Source of the DNA: Ophiosphaerella korrae
Lineage: Eukaryota > Ascomycota > Dothideomycetes > Pleosporales > Phaeosphaeriaceae
DNA length: 21,153 bases
NCBI GenBank assembly: GCA_028456385.1
Contig: JALNQF010000584.1
Location: forward strand, 1-21,153
Reading direction: 5' to 3'
The position numbers and the translations under genes are program-made. Each line of letters begins with the position of its first letter. Position 1 is the first letter of the stretch. Of this stretch, positions 9,507 through 20,603 are shown piece by piece. The notes beneath the pieces were generated by a model. It saw nothing but the letters and a program-made list of their open reading frames with translations. It searched no databases and was not told the DNA's origin.

Positions 9507-12500
9507 GGTAATTAAGATTATCCTCTAGTTCCTATATCTTTTCCTATAGTTGTCCTTTTTTATCTATACCTATCTATTCTACTAAGTAGTAGTTTCTTCT
9601 ATTATAGAACTAGTGTTGTAGGATTTCTTTAACTTCTTATTCTTCTTATTCTCTGTATGTGTCTACTTTATACACTAGTAGTTCTACTTCTTATAGTACT
9701 TATTCTAGTAGGGCTACGTAAAATATTAGGTGTGTCCTTATCTTGTTTAGTAGCTTTAATTTAAATATAACTAGTGTAACTTCTTTCTTAATTTTGTATA
9801 GTCTTATCTTAACGTAGTCTAGTTTTAAACTTAGTTGTTTGCTCTTAATATTCTTTCGTACTAACTATACTTTTTCTTCTTCTCTAAATTAAGGTCTCTT
9901 TTTATACTTCTTATTATAGTATTTTACTATATAATCGTGCAAGAATTCTATATCTTGTCTTAATTAGTCGTGTATCTCTTTAAGTCTATTAGTAAAACTT
10001 TCTCCTCTTAGGGACTAAGATATCTAGTCTCTTAGTATCTAGTATATATTAGGCTCGAATCTATAGTTTGCAAAGAAGAGTAATACTCTTATTACTATAT
10101 TCTTTACGCTGTTGTATGCTAACTATGCTATAGGTAGTAACTATACCTAATTATTCTAGTTGTAGTTAAAGTAGTATCTTAGGTATTGTTCTACTATCTA
10201 ATTTATTCGTTCTAACTATCTATCTATCTATAGGTAATATACTATAGATATTACGTATCGTATTTCTAATTACGCTGTTATCGTTCCCTATAGTTTTAAT
10301 ATAAATCGTACGTCTCTATCTATAACAATCTTATCTAGTAGTCTATATTAACTAATTATAGTTCCTAGAACCTAGTATATAGTAACTTCTATTCTACTTT
10401 TCTCTTTATATAGTCTAAAGTATATATACTTTATAAGTTTATCTACTATTATTATAATTCTATTATACTTAACTCCTAATATTAGGTCTTTAGACTTAGG
10501 TAATTTCGTAATAAAGTCTATTATAATAACTCCCTATAGTCGTTCTAGTATCTCTCCTAGTTGTAATATTCTATATAGTGCGTGTCTATTATATTTATTC
10601 TTGTAGTATTCTATACAATCTTATAGTACTTCTATTACTAGTTGTCTTACTCTTAGGATATAGTATTCTCGTAGTAGTCTATTTAATGTTTTTTTAATTC
10701 CTTAGTAACTATATACTAGTAATTTATAGAATTGTCGTATAAATTCTCTTTATATCTTACTTAGAATATATATTCTTCTATATACTCGTGCAAATCCTTC
10801 TTAGATTTCTAGTTTCTCTATTTCTTTAGTTGCTTTTTACGTTGTTTTCTAAATCTATTCGTTTAGCTCGCTACTTGTTCTTTTAAGTGTTGCGGCTATC
10901 TTAAGTATATTTAAGACTAAGTATCCTTCTTTATTCTTAATTAGAACTATGCTAGTAGCGCTTACTTCTTCTTGTAAGTCTAGTCTTCTACTAAGAGTAT
11001 CTACAAATTAATTGTCTTTTCCTTTTGTATATATAATTTCTATATTAAATATTAATAGGAACTCTTACTATCTTATATAGCATTGTAACAATTCTTTATT
11101 TATTATAAATCCTATAAGGTTCTTGTAGTCTATATAGACCTTTGTCTAGTACTTTACTCCTTATAGGTATACTCTCTATTGTTTAAATACTTTATAGATT
11201 GCTAGCATCTCTTTGTTATAGATTAGGTAGTTAAGTTCTACTATTTTTATTTTCTTAGAGAAGTATTTAACTAAATATTCTTTCTTAGTCTCTAGATCTT
11301 CTTGTATTAGTGCTATTCTATAGACTAAGTTAGATGCATCTATTTTTACTATCGCTAGTAGGTCTAGGTTATATATCCTAATAACTAGGTTCTCTATAAA
11401 CTTTTTCTTAATCTTGTTAAATACTTCGTCGCACTCCTTTATCTATTTAAATAGTATATCTTTCTTTATAAGGTTTGTTATTAGTTCTATATCTTTAGAC
11501 TATCCTATTATTAATTTCCTACAAAAATTAGCTAGTCTATAAAATTGTTGTACCTCTTTTAGGTTTCTTAGTGTTAGCTATTCGTTAATTAATCTAATCT
11601 TTTCTAGGTCGATCCTAATTTTTCCTAGTTTAATAATAAATCTAAGGAAGTCTATTTCTTTTGTATAAAACTCGTATTTTCTTATTTTAAGAAATATTTT
11701 AGCTTCTACTAGTTTCTCTAGTACTTTGTATATATATTGTATATATTCTTCCTCTATTTCTAAGAATATAAGGATATTGTCTAAGTATGCAAATATAAAT
11801 ATGTCTAAGTACTCTCTTAGTACTATATTAATTCTTTCTTAGAATACTACTAGTGCGTTTATTAAGCTAAATAGCATAACTAAGTATTTATATAGTCTAT
11901 ACTATGTTCTAAACACTATTTTCTACTTGTCGCCTTTTTTAATTCTAATCTAATAGTAGGCGTTCTAGATATCTAACTTTGTAAAGATCTTTACTCTTTG
12001 TAGTTTATCTTATATTCTATCTATTTGTAGTAGTAGGTATTAATTCTTATTAGTAATTGCGTTAGTTTTTCTAAAATCTACGTAGAGTCTTTTATTATTT
12101 ATTCCCTTTTTGTCTATAAATATAAGTCTATGTACTACTCTAGATTTAGATTTCTATATCTATCCCTTCTTTATTACATTTTAGATAAATATTTGTTTAA
12201 TTTTAGACTCCTCTTCTATTTTTTAATAGACTAGGCTCTATCTTACGTCTTTGCCTTCTTCTAGTTCTATCGCTAAGTCCTATAGTTAATATTCTAGAAG
12301 GTAGTCTTCTAGCTCTATAAGCTGTCTCTCCTATTTTTTATATTCTTCTAGGAATTCTCCTTTGTGTATACTTATGTTAGCTTTTAATATATCTTGTCTA
12401 AGATAGTTAATTTCCCCTATTCTCTAATTAATTCTTAGGTTAGTTATCTATAACTATAGTATTCCTAGTATTATATCTTATTCGTCGTCGATTGTCGTTA

Positions 12501-14922
12501 TATCTATAACTATATTCTTAATTTCTAGTCCTTCTAACTTTAGTGTTAAAGGTGTTGTCTCGAACTGTATAGGTTCTTAGAATAGCTTTCCTTTAATCGT
12601 GCTTAGTTGTCGAGTGTATTTCTTTGTTGTATACTTTATTCCCTATATTTCTACGAACTTCTTTAATATAAAGTTTCTCGTAGCTCTACTATTAATTATT
12701 AATTGTACTTTCTTTCTTTAGTATATACCTGTTTTTATAATGTGTAGGCCTCCTATACCTTCTAGCCTTTCTTACTTTAGCGTCTTATTAAACTATCTAT
12801 CTTTCTAGAGCTATAGGCCTACTTTAAGTTTGTGTGTCTCGTATTTAGAGTATTTGTCGTTTGTATATTTGTACTATAGTCTTCTTTAGACGCATTTCTT
12901 AGTTAATTTAGGTCTAGGTTTTACTACTACGTATCTATCTTCTAGGATTATTTCCTATCCTTAGACGTCTTCTACTATAATTACTCTTGTATAGTTATAG
13001 CCTTTTCTCCTTATAAGCTATACATTATTATTTGCTTTAGGGTTCCTATATATAATACAATTCTTGTCTAGGTATAATATCTATAATACTTTAAAATGTA
13101 CTAGATATTCTAGATCTATTATCTTATTATCTCCTTCCTAGTACTTGTCTTTGCTAGGTATATTTATTATTAGGATATAGTACACTACTAGTACTCTTAG
13201 TGTATAGGCTTTATTAATCTATTGTATCTTTCTTGCAAGGTGTTACTATTCTCTCTATATAGGTATTCTTCCTACTATAACTATATATTACTTTATCTAT
13301 TCTTAAAATAGTGTAAACTTAGTTTCTTTAGGATTGCGTTCTTTCTAGTCTTCGTACGCTTCCTCTATACTTATAACTAGTAAGTATTTCTAAACAAACT
13401 TCTATTTTCTATTTCGTTCCTTTATATTTATTATCGTGTAACTATTATAACTATATATTGTTAGCTAGGTATACTCTATACCTCTTATACTAACTTGTTC
13501 CTTACTTCCTCTTAGTCCTTTAGAAGTAGTCGTAGTAGTCTCTTTATCTAGTGCTAGTTCTTCGGCCTAGATTAATAGTACTAGGGGCTCTTCCCCTTCT
13601 AAGTCTTCTATTAGTAGGTCTATTACTTAGGCTATCTCTTATAGCTAAGCTTTTATTCTACTTTCTTTTATTACAGCTACTCTATATCTCTATTTCTATA
13701 GGAACTATACTACTCCCTATTTACTAGAAAGATGTATATAGTAGTTATTATTATAACAAAAGGTCTAATAAAGTATCGCGTGTTGTACTTCTTTGCTCCT
13801 AGCTACTTTCTCCTAAGGTTTAGCCTATACTTGTAGTACTTCCTTCTTCTTTTTAGTCGTCTTTAACTAAGTTTCTTTCTTTAGGTCCTTACTTTTACAA
13901 TCTTTTGTAAAGTGTCCTAGTTTCTTATATTTATAACATACTATATCTTTCTTTCTTTGTAATTAGTAATCTTTTACGTAGTAGCCTAGTTTACTACAGT
14001 TAAAGTACGTAAAGTCTTTGTTCTTCTTTTTCTTCTTTTTATCCTTATTTACGTTAAGGACTATTAGGTCTCCCTTGTTGTAGTTCTAGGTGTAACCTCT
14101 ATATTTGTTTTTCTTCTATTCTCGAAGATTATTATTAATTTAGATTGCCTATTACTTTAGAGCTTCTAGTATTCGTAGTTTCTCTATGTATATTATCTCG
14201 TATTAGATTTTAGAGTTAAGTCCTTGTTTAAATCGTAATATTAAGGCTAACTTGTTCTATTCTATATTTTAGGATAGTTATTTAAACTATAATACGTACT
14301 TAGGAATACTCTAGTTCTATATAAGCTTCTCTAGCTACTCTTTAGCTTGTTAGGTAACGTCTATATCTCTAAATACTACTCTTATTCGTTTAGTAAAGTA
14401 CTCGTAACTTCTAAAAATAGCTCTAGTCTTGTCTTTCTAGGTTATTAGTAAATGCGTTGTATAATCTATTTAGTAAGGTTGGTACTATCTTATTGCGTCT
14501 TCCTTAAGGTACAATCTAATATATATTACCTTCTTTTCTTCTATGTTAAAGTATAGTACTTATACATCTATCTAGAGTTATACTAATACAATAAAAGGTC
14601 TTAGCTTTTCTCTTATTCTATTAAACTTCTTAAGGATAGGTATCTTTAGTAGCTTCTTTATTGCACTTATCTCTAAGTGTTGCGTAATTAGTTCTATCTA
14701 ATTCTAACCTTAGATAATAGCTTTAATCTATACCTCGTTTTGTTTTGCGTAATCCTATAGTTCCTTATTCTATATCTCTAAGGCATTAATTACTATCTTT
14801 ATGTCTTTTTTATCGTTAATTAGTTAGTTAAGACGACCCTTAATTGTTTCCTATATAGTACTATCTATTTCTAGACTACTCCTAGGGGCTTTACTTATTT
14901 GTTTAGTTAAGCTTTCTACTAT
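9435..14922 (-). pseudogene. Inner gag-pol polyprotein with chromodomain, RIP-degraded
   Basis: It runs from an ATA at 14920-14922 (probable mutated ATG) to an uncertain stop near 9435. Domains in order: gag (about 14900-14050), two zinc knuckles (about 14010-13897; the second still has Cys, His, Cys with one Cys changed to Tyr), protease with NSR for DSG (about 12683-12691), reverse transcriptase (about 12200-11500; YLDN at 11776-11787 where YxDD is canonical), RNase H, integrase with HHCC and DDE core (about 10750-10050), and chromodomain (about 9660-9495). Stops are all TAA/TAG. Colinear with the outer copy in a single frame. The stop cannot be fixed because a codon that is TAA in the outer copy is CAA here (near 9425). 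Confidence 0.9.
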
Positions 14923-14983
14923 CGTGTTAGCTAGACTGCGCGCTACTTACGCTTTACTTCTCGTAATAACTAAATTAGCAAAG

Positions 14984-15409
14984 TATAATAGGCCGCCTAT
15001 TGTCGACTATAGGTACTTGTATTAGGGGTTAGTAGATTAGGAGTTAATAGTAAAAGTTCTAGAGTAATCTATAATAACTATAAACAATAGAAGATATTTT
15101 GCAACTATCTTGTATTGGCGTTCTATAGTTAATAGATTAAATTGCTAATACTATCCTAATAATACGCATCTTACTAACTATATACTCGTTATAATCTATA
15201 ATCTGTATTTACTAAGACTAGTAGATTACAGATTGTCTTAATCTATAATCTATTAGTGCTAAGAGTCTATAGATTATAGATTAGCCTAGGTGTCCTAGTT
15301 ATGTGTAGTTTCCTAATTAAAGTCGTTACTCCGCTCGTCCTATGCTTTGTCAGCGCCTAGATCGGGACTAATTAGTTCTATCTCGATTTCTTCTATTATA
15401 CCTATAACA
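14984..15409 (-). repeat. LTR3, 5' LTR of inner element
   Basis: 426 bp. On the minus strand it starts TGTTATAGGTGTAATAG and ends GGCGGCCTATTATA. The downstream edge on the element sense reads CTTTGCTAATTTAG; no tRNA-type TGG primer site is visible there. Confidence 0.95.
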
Positions 15410-15414
15410 AGAAT
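15410..15414 (+). repeat. Target-site duplication AGAAT, right copy (inner chromovirus)
   Basis: Exact match to 8373-8377; fixes the inner element boundary at 15409. Confidence 0.95.
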
Positions 15415-17980
15415 ACAAGATAGACTACAAAGAGTAAGAATCTTTACAAAACTAGATATCTAAAACGCCTACTATTAGATTAGAATTAAAGAAAGTAATA
15501 AGTAGAAAATAGTATTTAGAACATAGTATAGACTATATAAATACTTAGTTATACTATTTAGCTTAACAAACGCACTAGCAGCATTCTAAGAAAGAATTAA
15601 TATAGTACTAAGAGAGTACTTAGATATATTTACATTTATATACTTAGACAACATCCTTATATTCTTAGAAATAGAGGAAGAACACGTATAATACGTGTAT
15701 AAAGTACTAGAGAAACTAGTAGAAAATAAACTATTTCTTAAAATAAGAAAATACAAATTCTATACAAAGAAAATAGACTTTCTTAGATTTATTATTAAAC
15801 TAGGAAAGATTAGGATCGACCTAGAAAAGATTAGATTAATTAACGAATAGCTAACACTAAGAAACCTAAAAGAGGTACAATAATTCTATAGGCTAGCTAA
15901 CTTTTATAGAAAGTTAATAATAGAATAGTCTAAAGATATAAAACTAATAACAAAGCTTATAAAGAAAGATACGCTATTTAAATAGATAAAGGAATGCGAT
16001 AAAGTATTTAAAAAGATTAAGAAAAAGTTTATAGAAAACCTAGTTATTAGAATATATAACCTAGACCTACTAGTAATAGTAAAAACAGATGTATCTAACT
16101 TAGTCTATAAAATAGTACTAATACAAGAAGACCTAGAGACTAACAAAGAACACTTAGTTAAATACTTCTCTAAGAAAATAAAAATAGTAGAACTTAACTA
16201 TCTAATCTATAACAAGGAAATACTAGCAATTTACAAAGTATTTAAACAATAGAGAGTATACCTATAAAAAGTAAAGTATTAGACAAAGGTCTATATAGAC
16301 TATAAAAACCTTATAAGATTTATAACAAATAAAGAACTATTATAACGCTATATAAGATAGTAGGAGTTCCTATTAATATTTAATATAGAAATTATATATA
16401 CAAAGGAGAAAGATAATTAACTAGTAAATACCCTTAGTAGAAGACTAGACTTACAAGAAGATGTAAGTACTACTAGTACTATTCTAGTTAAGAATAAAGT
16501 AGGACACTTAGTCCTAAATATACCTAAGATAGCTGTAACACTTAAAAGAACAAGTAGCGAGCTAGATAAATAGATTTAGAAAACAACGCAAGAAGTATCT
16601 AAAGAAATAAAGAAATTAGAAATCTAAGAAGGATTTACACGAGCTTATAGAAGAACATATATTCTAAGTAAAATCTAAAGAGAATTTATAAGACAATTCT
16701 ATAAATTACTAGTATATAGTTACTAAGGAATTAATAAAATATTAAATAGACTACTATAAGACTACTATATTCTAAAAGTAAGATAACTAGTAATAGAAGT
16801 ACTATAAGACTATATAGAATACTATAGAAATAAATATAGTAGACACGTACTATATAGAATACTACAACTAGTAGAGACACTAGAATAACTATAGAGAACT
16901 ATTACAATAGACTTTATTACAAAATTACCTAAGTCTAAAGACTTAATATTAAGGGTTAAGTATAATAGAATTATAATAATAGTAGATAAGCTTACAAAGT
17001 ATACATACTTTAGACTATATAAAGAAAAAAGTAAGATAGAGATTACTATATACTAAGTCTTAGGAATAGTAATTAGCTAATATAGACTACTAGACAAAAT
17101 TATTATAGATAGAGATATACAATTTATATTAAAACTATAGGGAACAATAACAGCGCAATTAGGAATATAATACGTAATATCTATAGTATACTAACTACAA
17201 ATAGATAAACAATTAGAACGAATAAATTAGATAGTAGAATAGTATCTAAGATACTACCTTAACTATAACTAGAATAATTAGGTATAGCTACTACCTATAG
17301 TATAGTTAGTATATAACAGCGCAAAGAATATAGTAATAGGAGTATTACCCTCTTTTGCAAACTATAGATTTAAGCCTAATATATATTAGATACTAAGAAA
17401 TTAGATATCTTAGTCTCTAAGAGGAGAAAACTTTACTAATAGACTTAAAGATATACACGATTAACTAAGACAGGACGCAGAATTCCTATAGGATTAAATA
17501 GCAAAGTACTACAACAAGAAATATAAAGAGAGACCCTAATTTAGAGAGAGAGAAAAAGTATAGTTAGTATAAAAGAATATTAAGAGTAAACGCCTAAGTT
17601 TAAAACTAGATTACGTTAAGATAAGACTATATAAAGTTAAAAAAGAAGTTATACTAGTTATATTTAAACTAAAGCTACTAAACAAGATAAGGATATACTT
17701 AATATTCTATATAAGTCTACTAGAACAAGTACTATAGAACGCAGAACTACTAGTATACGAAATAGATATATATAGAGAATAAGAAGAATAAGAAGTTAAG
17801 AAAATCCTATAATACTAGTTCTAAAATAGAAGAAACTACTACTTAGTAGAATAGATAAGTATAGACGAAAAAGGACAACTATAAGAGAAAATATAGGAAC
17901 TAGAGGATAATCTTAATTACTTTAAGAAATTAGAGGAGTTCTAAAATTAAAACCCTCTAGAACGCCTAGTAGTAAACTAA
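15415..17980 (+). pseudogene. Outer gag-pol, 3' portion: reverse transcriptase, RNase H, integrase, chromodomain
   Basis: Continues the frame cut at 8377. Reverse transcriptase reads RVRIFTKLDI (15437-15466), then YLDN (15641-15652) in place of the catalytic YxDD. RNase H shows TDVSN at about 16086-16100. Integrase has the TIDFITKLPKSK block (about 16904-16939, first core Asp), IDRDIQF (about 17105-17125, second Asp) and the QTDGQTER-type block reading QIDKQLERIN with the Glu retained (about 17198-17227). The chromodomain, which in this class binds methylated histone H3, lies at about 17775-17935 and reads EVKKIL, then YYLVEW, then EKIWELEDNL, with aromatic residues recognisable. Frame continuity with the 5' part was checked modulo 3. 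The stop at 17978-17980 is the first possible one, but neighbouring stops are CAA in the inner copy, so the true end may be up to about 80 bp further. Confidence 0.9.
17775..17935 (+). other. Chromodomain at the end of the outer pol frame
   Basis: The restored reading has the chromodomain order: acidic/Val start (EVKKIL), Tyr/Tyr-Leu-Val-glutamate-Trp strand (YYLVEW) and the closing NTWEPEENL-like strand (EKIWELEDNL). This places the family among chromoviruses. Equivalent inner segment: about 9495-9660, minus strand. Confidence 0.85.
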
Positions 17981-18483
17981 GAGAACTAATATTACTAATA
18001 ATAGATAGAGAGATAATAGAGACGTCTAGCGTAAGACCTACTATAGTAATATTAAACGCCTTATCTAAGTCTAGCTTAGCTTCTAGAGCTACTAACTACT
18101 TAGCTAATTTCTTATTATTTAAGGCCTTTATCTTATAAAGACAAGAGAGGCGAGCTTAATTCTCTACTAGCTTACTCTACGTAAGCTCCTAGATATACTT
18201 ACGCTTAGCTTTAGCCTCTATAATTTAAGATAGTAATTTCTCTTAAGTCTAGTTAATAGCTTTCCCTATTATTATTAAGCCTAGACGCAAGAATAAGTAT
18301 AATAAACTTATACTTAGAAAAAGAGACGCTAGATACGTTATAAGAGCTACGTATATTTATACAAATATACGCTTTATAAGCTCTACTATTGTTTGTAGAA
18401 ATAATATAAAGAAGAGACTTAGAGTTTAACTTAAGAGAAGTATAATAAGAGTAAAGAAATATTTTAATACTATTACGTAACAT
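17922..18483 (-). pseudogene. Antisense-open region of outer element, conserved with inner copy
   Basis: Counterpart of 8945-9506 at the same distance (142 bp) from the 3' LTR. The 76-codon frame (18253-18483) is open again and here begins with ATG. The overlapping coiled-coil frame carries the same text with differences such as Arg for Cys and Arg for Tyr, consistent with independent CpG/CpA decay of one ancestral sequence. The tail again reads LEAKLDLDKAF. The shared open frames may reflect a real accessory antisense gene or the low stop density of a pyrimidine-rich strand. Confidence 0.4.
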
Positions 18484-18610
18484 ACAATTAGTAGGAAGGT
18501 AGTAACAACGTATAGATAAAATAAGTATAAGGGAGGATAAAGAACTCTATATTAATAAAGAAACTAGACTAATAACTTTAGCTCTAGGATAAGAAAACTA
18601 AGACCTACCT

Positions 18611-18624
18611 AGAAGGAGAGATAG
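18611..18624 (+). promoter_or_regulatory. Polypurine tract of outer element
   Basis: AGAAGGAGAGATAG directly abuts the 3' LTR at 18625, the normal place for plus-strand priming. Confidence 0.8.
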
Positions 18625-19052
18625 TGTTATAGGTATAATAGAAGAAATTAGGATAAAACTAATTAGTCTTAATCTAAGTGCTAACAAAGTATAAGACAAG
18701 TAGAGTAATAACCTTAATTAGGAAACTATATATAACTAGGATACCTAAGGTAATCTATAATCTATAGACTCTTAGCGTTAATAGATTATAGATTAAGATA
18801 ATCTACAATCTACTAGTCTTAGTAACTATAGATTATAGATTATAATAAGTATATAGCTAGTAAGATACGTATTATTAGGATAGTATTAGTAATTCAATCT
18901 ATTAACTAAGGAACGCTAGTACAAGATAGTTATAAAACATCTTTTACTATTTATAGTTATTATAGATCTCTATACGAGCTTTTATTATTAACTCTTAATC
19001 TACTAACTTCTTAATATAGGTGCCTATAGTTAATAACAAGTAGCCTATTACA
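18625..19052 (+). repeat. LTR4, 3' LTR of outer element
   Basis: 428 bp, starting TGTTATAGGTATAATAG and ending TAGCCTATTACA. Same length as LTR1, with differences mostly C/T or G/A. RIP makes LTR divergence unusable as a clock. Confidence 0.95.
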
Positions 19053-19057
19053 TTATT
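19053..19057 (+). repeat. Target-site duplication TTATT, right copy (outer chromovirus)
   Basis: Exact match to 4984-4988. Confidence 0.95.
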
Positions 19058-19149
19058 ATATATACTAGGCTAGAAGAAGCTACTTTATATAGCTAGCGTA
19101 GTTTAACTAGTAAAGATCTATATAAACTACTATCTCTAAATAATATACT

Positions 19150-19360
19150 CTAGAAAAAGACTAGTATAATAAGTATAATACTTTAGAGTACTTTTACGTA
19201 TTATACTAAGCTATTTCTAGAGTAAGCTATTTAAAGATATTAGTTTAAAAAGTCTTTACTACTTAAACTATAATAGTAATATAGAGTAGCCTTTTCTAGC
19301 TTAGTATAATAAGTATAGTACTTTAAATTACTCTTACTTATTATACTAGTCTTTTTCTAG
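19150..19360. repeat. MITE-like inverted repeat 1 (211 bp)
   Basis: The left arm begins CTAGAAAAAGACTAGTATAA and the right arm is its reverse complement, ending TTTTTCTAG at 19360. Shorter internal palindromes built from TAGTATAATAAGTA give a nested hairpin. There is no coding capacity. Size, terminal inversion and TA dinucleotides just inside each end suggest a non-autonomous Tc1/mariner-like MITE; no second full copy is in the window. Confidence 0.65.
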
Positions 19361-19401
19361 TTAGAATAGAACCTTAGTACTTAGAGCTTATTAACTATAA
19401 C

Positions 19402-19537
19402 TAACGTCTATCCCTTTATACTAGATATCCTAGTATACTAAAACTAATAAATTATTTAGTAAGAGTTGTAGAGTCTTAAAGACTTAATAGGCTAGTTCTA
19501 GTATACTAAGATATCTATTACAAAAGGATATACGTTA
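19402..19537. repeat. MITE-like inverted repeat 2 (136 bp)
   Basis: The arms TAACGTCTATCCC...AGTATACTA and its inverse (ending GGATATACGTTA at 19537) match over about 41 bp with a few transitions and one small indel. TA occurs at both tips, compatible with Tc1/mariner-type insertion. A related single arm lies at about 19720-19760. Confidence 0.65.
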
Positions 19538-20340
19538 TATTAAAGCTAATAGCGTGAAAATTTAAAGAATTTAACTTATAAACCTAATAAAACTTTATAT
19601 CTTAATAGTCTTAATATAATTAGACTTCTCTATTATTACTAAGTATCTCTATATATAATAAAGATAGTTAATAGAAATAATTTATAATAATAATAATATA
19701 GAAAAAAATTAGTAGTATCTAACGTCTATCTCTAAGTACTAGGATACCTACTATACTAAGATAAATAAGGAGTATATTTACTTTTAATATATTACTTTCT
19801 TTATATACTTTAATAATTATTACAAGTATATATAATTAATATACTAGAGCTATTAGAAAACTTAACTTTATCCTATTATCTAAAAATTATATTACTATTA
19901 CTACTCTTTTTATAAATATTATAAATAGCCTTTACTATATATATAATAGTGTTACTTTACTATAGTACTACTAAGAAGATTATAGAATCTATTAAATATA
20001 TAGAAGGTTATTACCTAGCTTTAATAACTTCTTATTAGCGTAGTAAGCTATAATTAGCCTTATACTTACTATAATACCTAAGCTATATAAAGAGATTAGA
20101 TTAGATTTATCTAACTTAGTTTTAGCTACGTTTTCTCTATAGCTATACCTAGTATAGCTAGTGTAGCTAATAGCTAATACTGCGTAGACGTTAATCTACG
20201 CTACCCTACGTTACTCCCTTATAGGAGCTAGCTATTCCTAGAGGCTTACTATTTCCTCTCTACTACTATCTATAATCTAGCTACTACTTTATCTAGATAA
20301 TAGCTCTACTAATAGTATACTATACTTATAAGCTATAAGG
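19538..20340. other. Unassigned AT-rich stretch with a lone MITE-2-like arm and a weak minus-strand frame
   Basis: At 19720-19760 there is a sequence starting TAACGTCTATCTC that resembles one arm of inverted repeat 2, without a clear partner. At 20190-20209 lies GCGTAGACGTTAATCTACGC, an imperfect palindrome. A minus-strand frame from about 20339 to 19995 reads protein-like (for example RENVAKTKLDKSNLISLYS near 20150-20090) with RIP-type stops near its start. It lies just inside the X1 terminal repeat, where the X0 frame also begins, but does not resemble the X0 protein. Confidence 0.35.
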
Positions 20341-20603
20341 TAGACTTTATACAAAATAACTTAATAAAGTAGTTTTAATAATAAACTAGAAAGAGTAAAT
20401 AGTAGATAAAGCTATCTAAGTAAGTACTAGGTATATATACCTAGTAGCTTACTAAGTACTAACTAAAAGTAGAAATATAGTTAAATTTTAGTAAGTTGTA
20501 AACTTACTAATATTAGTATATATTAGTAAGTTTGTAATATTAGTAAGTTATAACTTACTAATATTAGTGCGAAAATAAAAGATATAAGAGATAACTCCTT
20601 TAT
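20341..20603 (+). repeat. X1 right terminal repeat
   Basis: 20341-20447 matches the inner TIR block of X0 (3028-3133) in direct orientation with scattered differences, including the palindrome at 20427-20444. 20448-20603 matches the outer block but is shorter (156 versus 227 bp) because fewer TTAGTAAGTT units are present. It ends in GATAACTCCTTTAT. The sequence to the left does not match the interior of X0, and no left arm of X1 is visible, so X1 is a truncated or different-bodied relative. Confidence 0.8.

Larger units (their letters stand above)
8378..15409 (-). mobile_element. Inner chromovirus, same family, nested in opposite orientation
   Basis: 7,032 bp with LTRs at 8378-8803 (3' LTR) and 14984-15409 (5' LTR), flanked by AGAAT. 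It is colinear with the outer copy: distances from LTR to the antisense frame (142 bp) and from LTR to the gag start (62 bp) are identical. It is less decayed, retaining several Cys/His codons of the gag knuckle and more CpA on its sense strand. It inserted 3,389 bp into the outer element, in the N-terminal part of reverse transcriptase. Confidence 0.95.
4989..19052 (+). mobile_element. Outer Ty3/gypsy chromodomain retrotransposon (chromovirus), interrupted by a nested copy
   Basis: LTRs at 4989-5416 and 18625-19052 lie in direct orientation and are flanked by TTATT duplications. Without the insertion (8378-15409) and one AGAAT copy, the element is 7,027 bp. The order is LTR, gag with two zinc knuckles, protease, reverse transcriptase, RNase H, integrase, chromodomain, polypurine tract, LTR. 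The codons are in one frame from 5478 through the chromodomain, so gag and pol were one polyprotein of about 1,830 codons, as in several single-ORF fungal chromoviruses. It is dead: dozens of RIP-type stops plus active-site changes. Chromodomain integrases generally direct insertion to heterochromatin, which suits this repeat block. Confidence 0.95.
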
